From a bacterium (GTDB lineage Bacteria; Bacteroidota; Ignavibacteria; Kapaibacteriales; UBA961), in assembly GCA_022844575.1 (NCBI GenBank), contig JALHLL010000003.1, forward strand, positions 1 to 5,561: a stretch of 5,561 nucleotides of DNA, written 5' to 3'. A program made the position numbers and the translations under genes. Of the stretch, positions 5,183 through 5,561 are shown one piece after another (within the stretch, counting starts at the first letter, position 1; the number at the start of each line of letters is the position of its first letter). The notes beneath the pieces are model-generated. The model was not told the DNA's origin. It ran no database searches and saw only the letters and a program-made list of their open reading frames with translations.

Positions 5183-5561
5183 ATGAAAATTCGAAATCCG
5201 TTTAGAGTTCTTACTCTGCAAGCTCTTCTTCTTGTTTTCTTTTCTTTTGTTGCGAAGGCACAAGGCGATTGCGAAGCGGCAACCTTAGAGCAATTTTTTG
5301 AATGTTATGGCGGGAAAAGTTCCTTTAGCGAACACTCAATAAAGGCTTTAACAACCTTTATTCACGCGGAAGATGCTATCAATGCGGGGAACTATAGCCA
5401 AGCACAAAACTTGATTGATAATTTATACAAAACATATCCTGTCGGCGATAATATCTGGTGGCAAGTATGGAATGCACCTCAGGGTGCGAATGTCGGAACA
5501 CCTCATGGTTATTATGGCTTGCGGATGATGCAGGATATTGTTGCCTATGGATTAAAGCCCA
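5183..5561 (+). CDS. secreted protein of unknown function, 3' end beyond the window
   Basis: The frame opens at ATG 5183 and stays open for 126 codons to the window edge. The start MKIRNPFRVLTLQ is followed by a hydrophobic ALLLVFFSFVA and a signal-peptidase I site AKA/QGD at about residue 26, so the product is exported. The mature part begins with two cysteines (CEAATLEQFFEC) that could form a disulfide. A helical AEDAINAGNYSQAQNLIDNL segment has TPR-like spacing, then YPVGDNIWWQVWNAPQGANV, rich in Trp. I do not recognise the family. Its base composition looks less AT-rich than cas8. Nothing links it to CRISPR function, so it marks the right-hand border of the cas locus. Confidence 0.8.
   Translation, partial: MKIRNPFRVLTLQALLLVFFSFVAKAQGDCEAATLEQFFECYGGKSSFSEHSIKALTTFIHAEDAINAGNYSQAQNLIDNLYKTYPVGDNIWWQVWNAPQGANVGTPHGYYGLRMMQDIVAYGLKP

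Overview
The window is low in G+C and reads as Bacteroidota-like DNA. Three things suggest this: the Cas proteins resemble the Porphyromonas gingivalis-type (I-PGING, Csp1/Csp2) branch of subtype I-B; most starts lack strong Shine-Dalgarno sites; and the last gene encodes a signal peptide cut at an AKA/QG site. The genus cannot be told from sequence alone, and other phyla (for example Leptospira) carry related cas sets.

Layout. Positions 1-447 hold no clear gene apart from a possible 32-residue hydrophobic peptide on the minus strand. This stretch is probably the regulatory region of the operon that follows. Positions 448-4708 are a compact plus-strand operon: cas6 (crRNA endonuclease), cas5, an unrecognised gene (orf3, 1748-2188), cas8 (large subunit) and cas7 (backbone). 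Positions 4709-5182 are intergenic and hold a tiny degenerate CRISPR array: two 30-bp repeats, 24/30 identical, around one 35-bp spacer, in the same direction as the genes. From 5183 a secreted protein of unknown function runs off the window.

How the genes work together. Cas6 should cut array transcripts just upstream of an ATTGAAA-type 5' handle, and Cas5, Cas7 and Cas8 should build the DNA-surveillance complex (Cascade) on the crRNA. No cas3, cas1, cas2 or cas4 is in the window. Both flanks look closed (long noncoding leader upstream, array and an unrelated gene downstream), so this is an effector-only locus, at least locally. It must borrow a Cas3 nuclease from elsewhere or bind DNA without cutting it.

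Main oddities. (1) orf3 sits where no standard I-B gene is expected. Its frame breaks in a run of seven A, and a one-base correction extends it from 146 to 179 residues and closes most of the gap before cas8. (2) Part of orf3 has a cyclin/TFIIB-like helical and HTH-like pattern. (3) The array is degenerate and has one spacer, which fits either decay or a regulatory mini-array. (4) cas8 has an in-frame internal Met that could yield a Cas11-sized small subunit.
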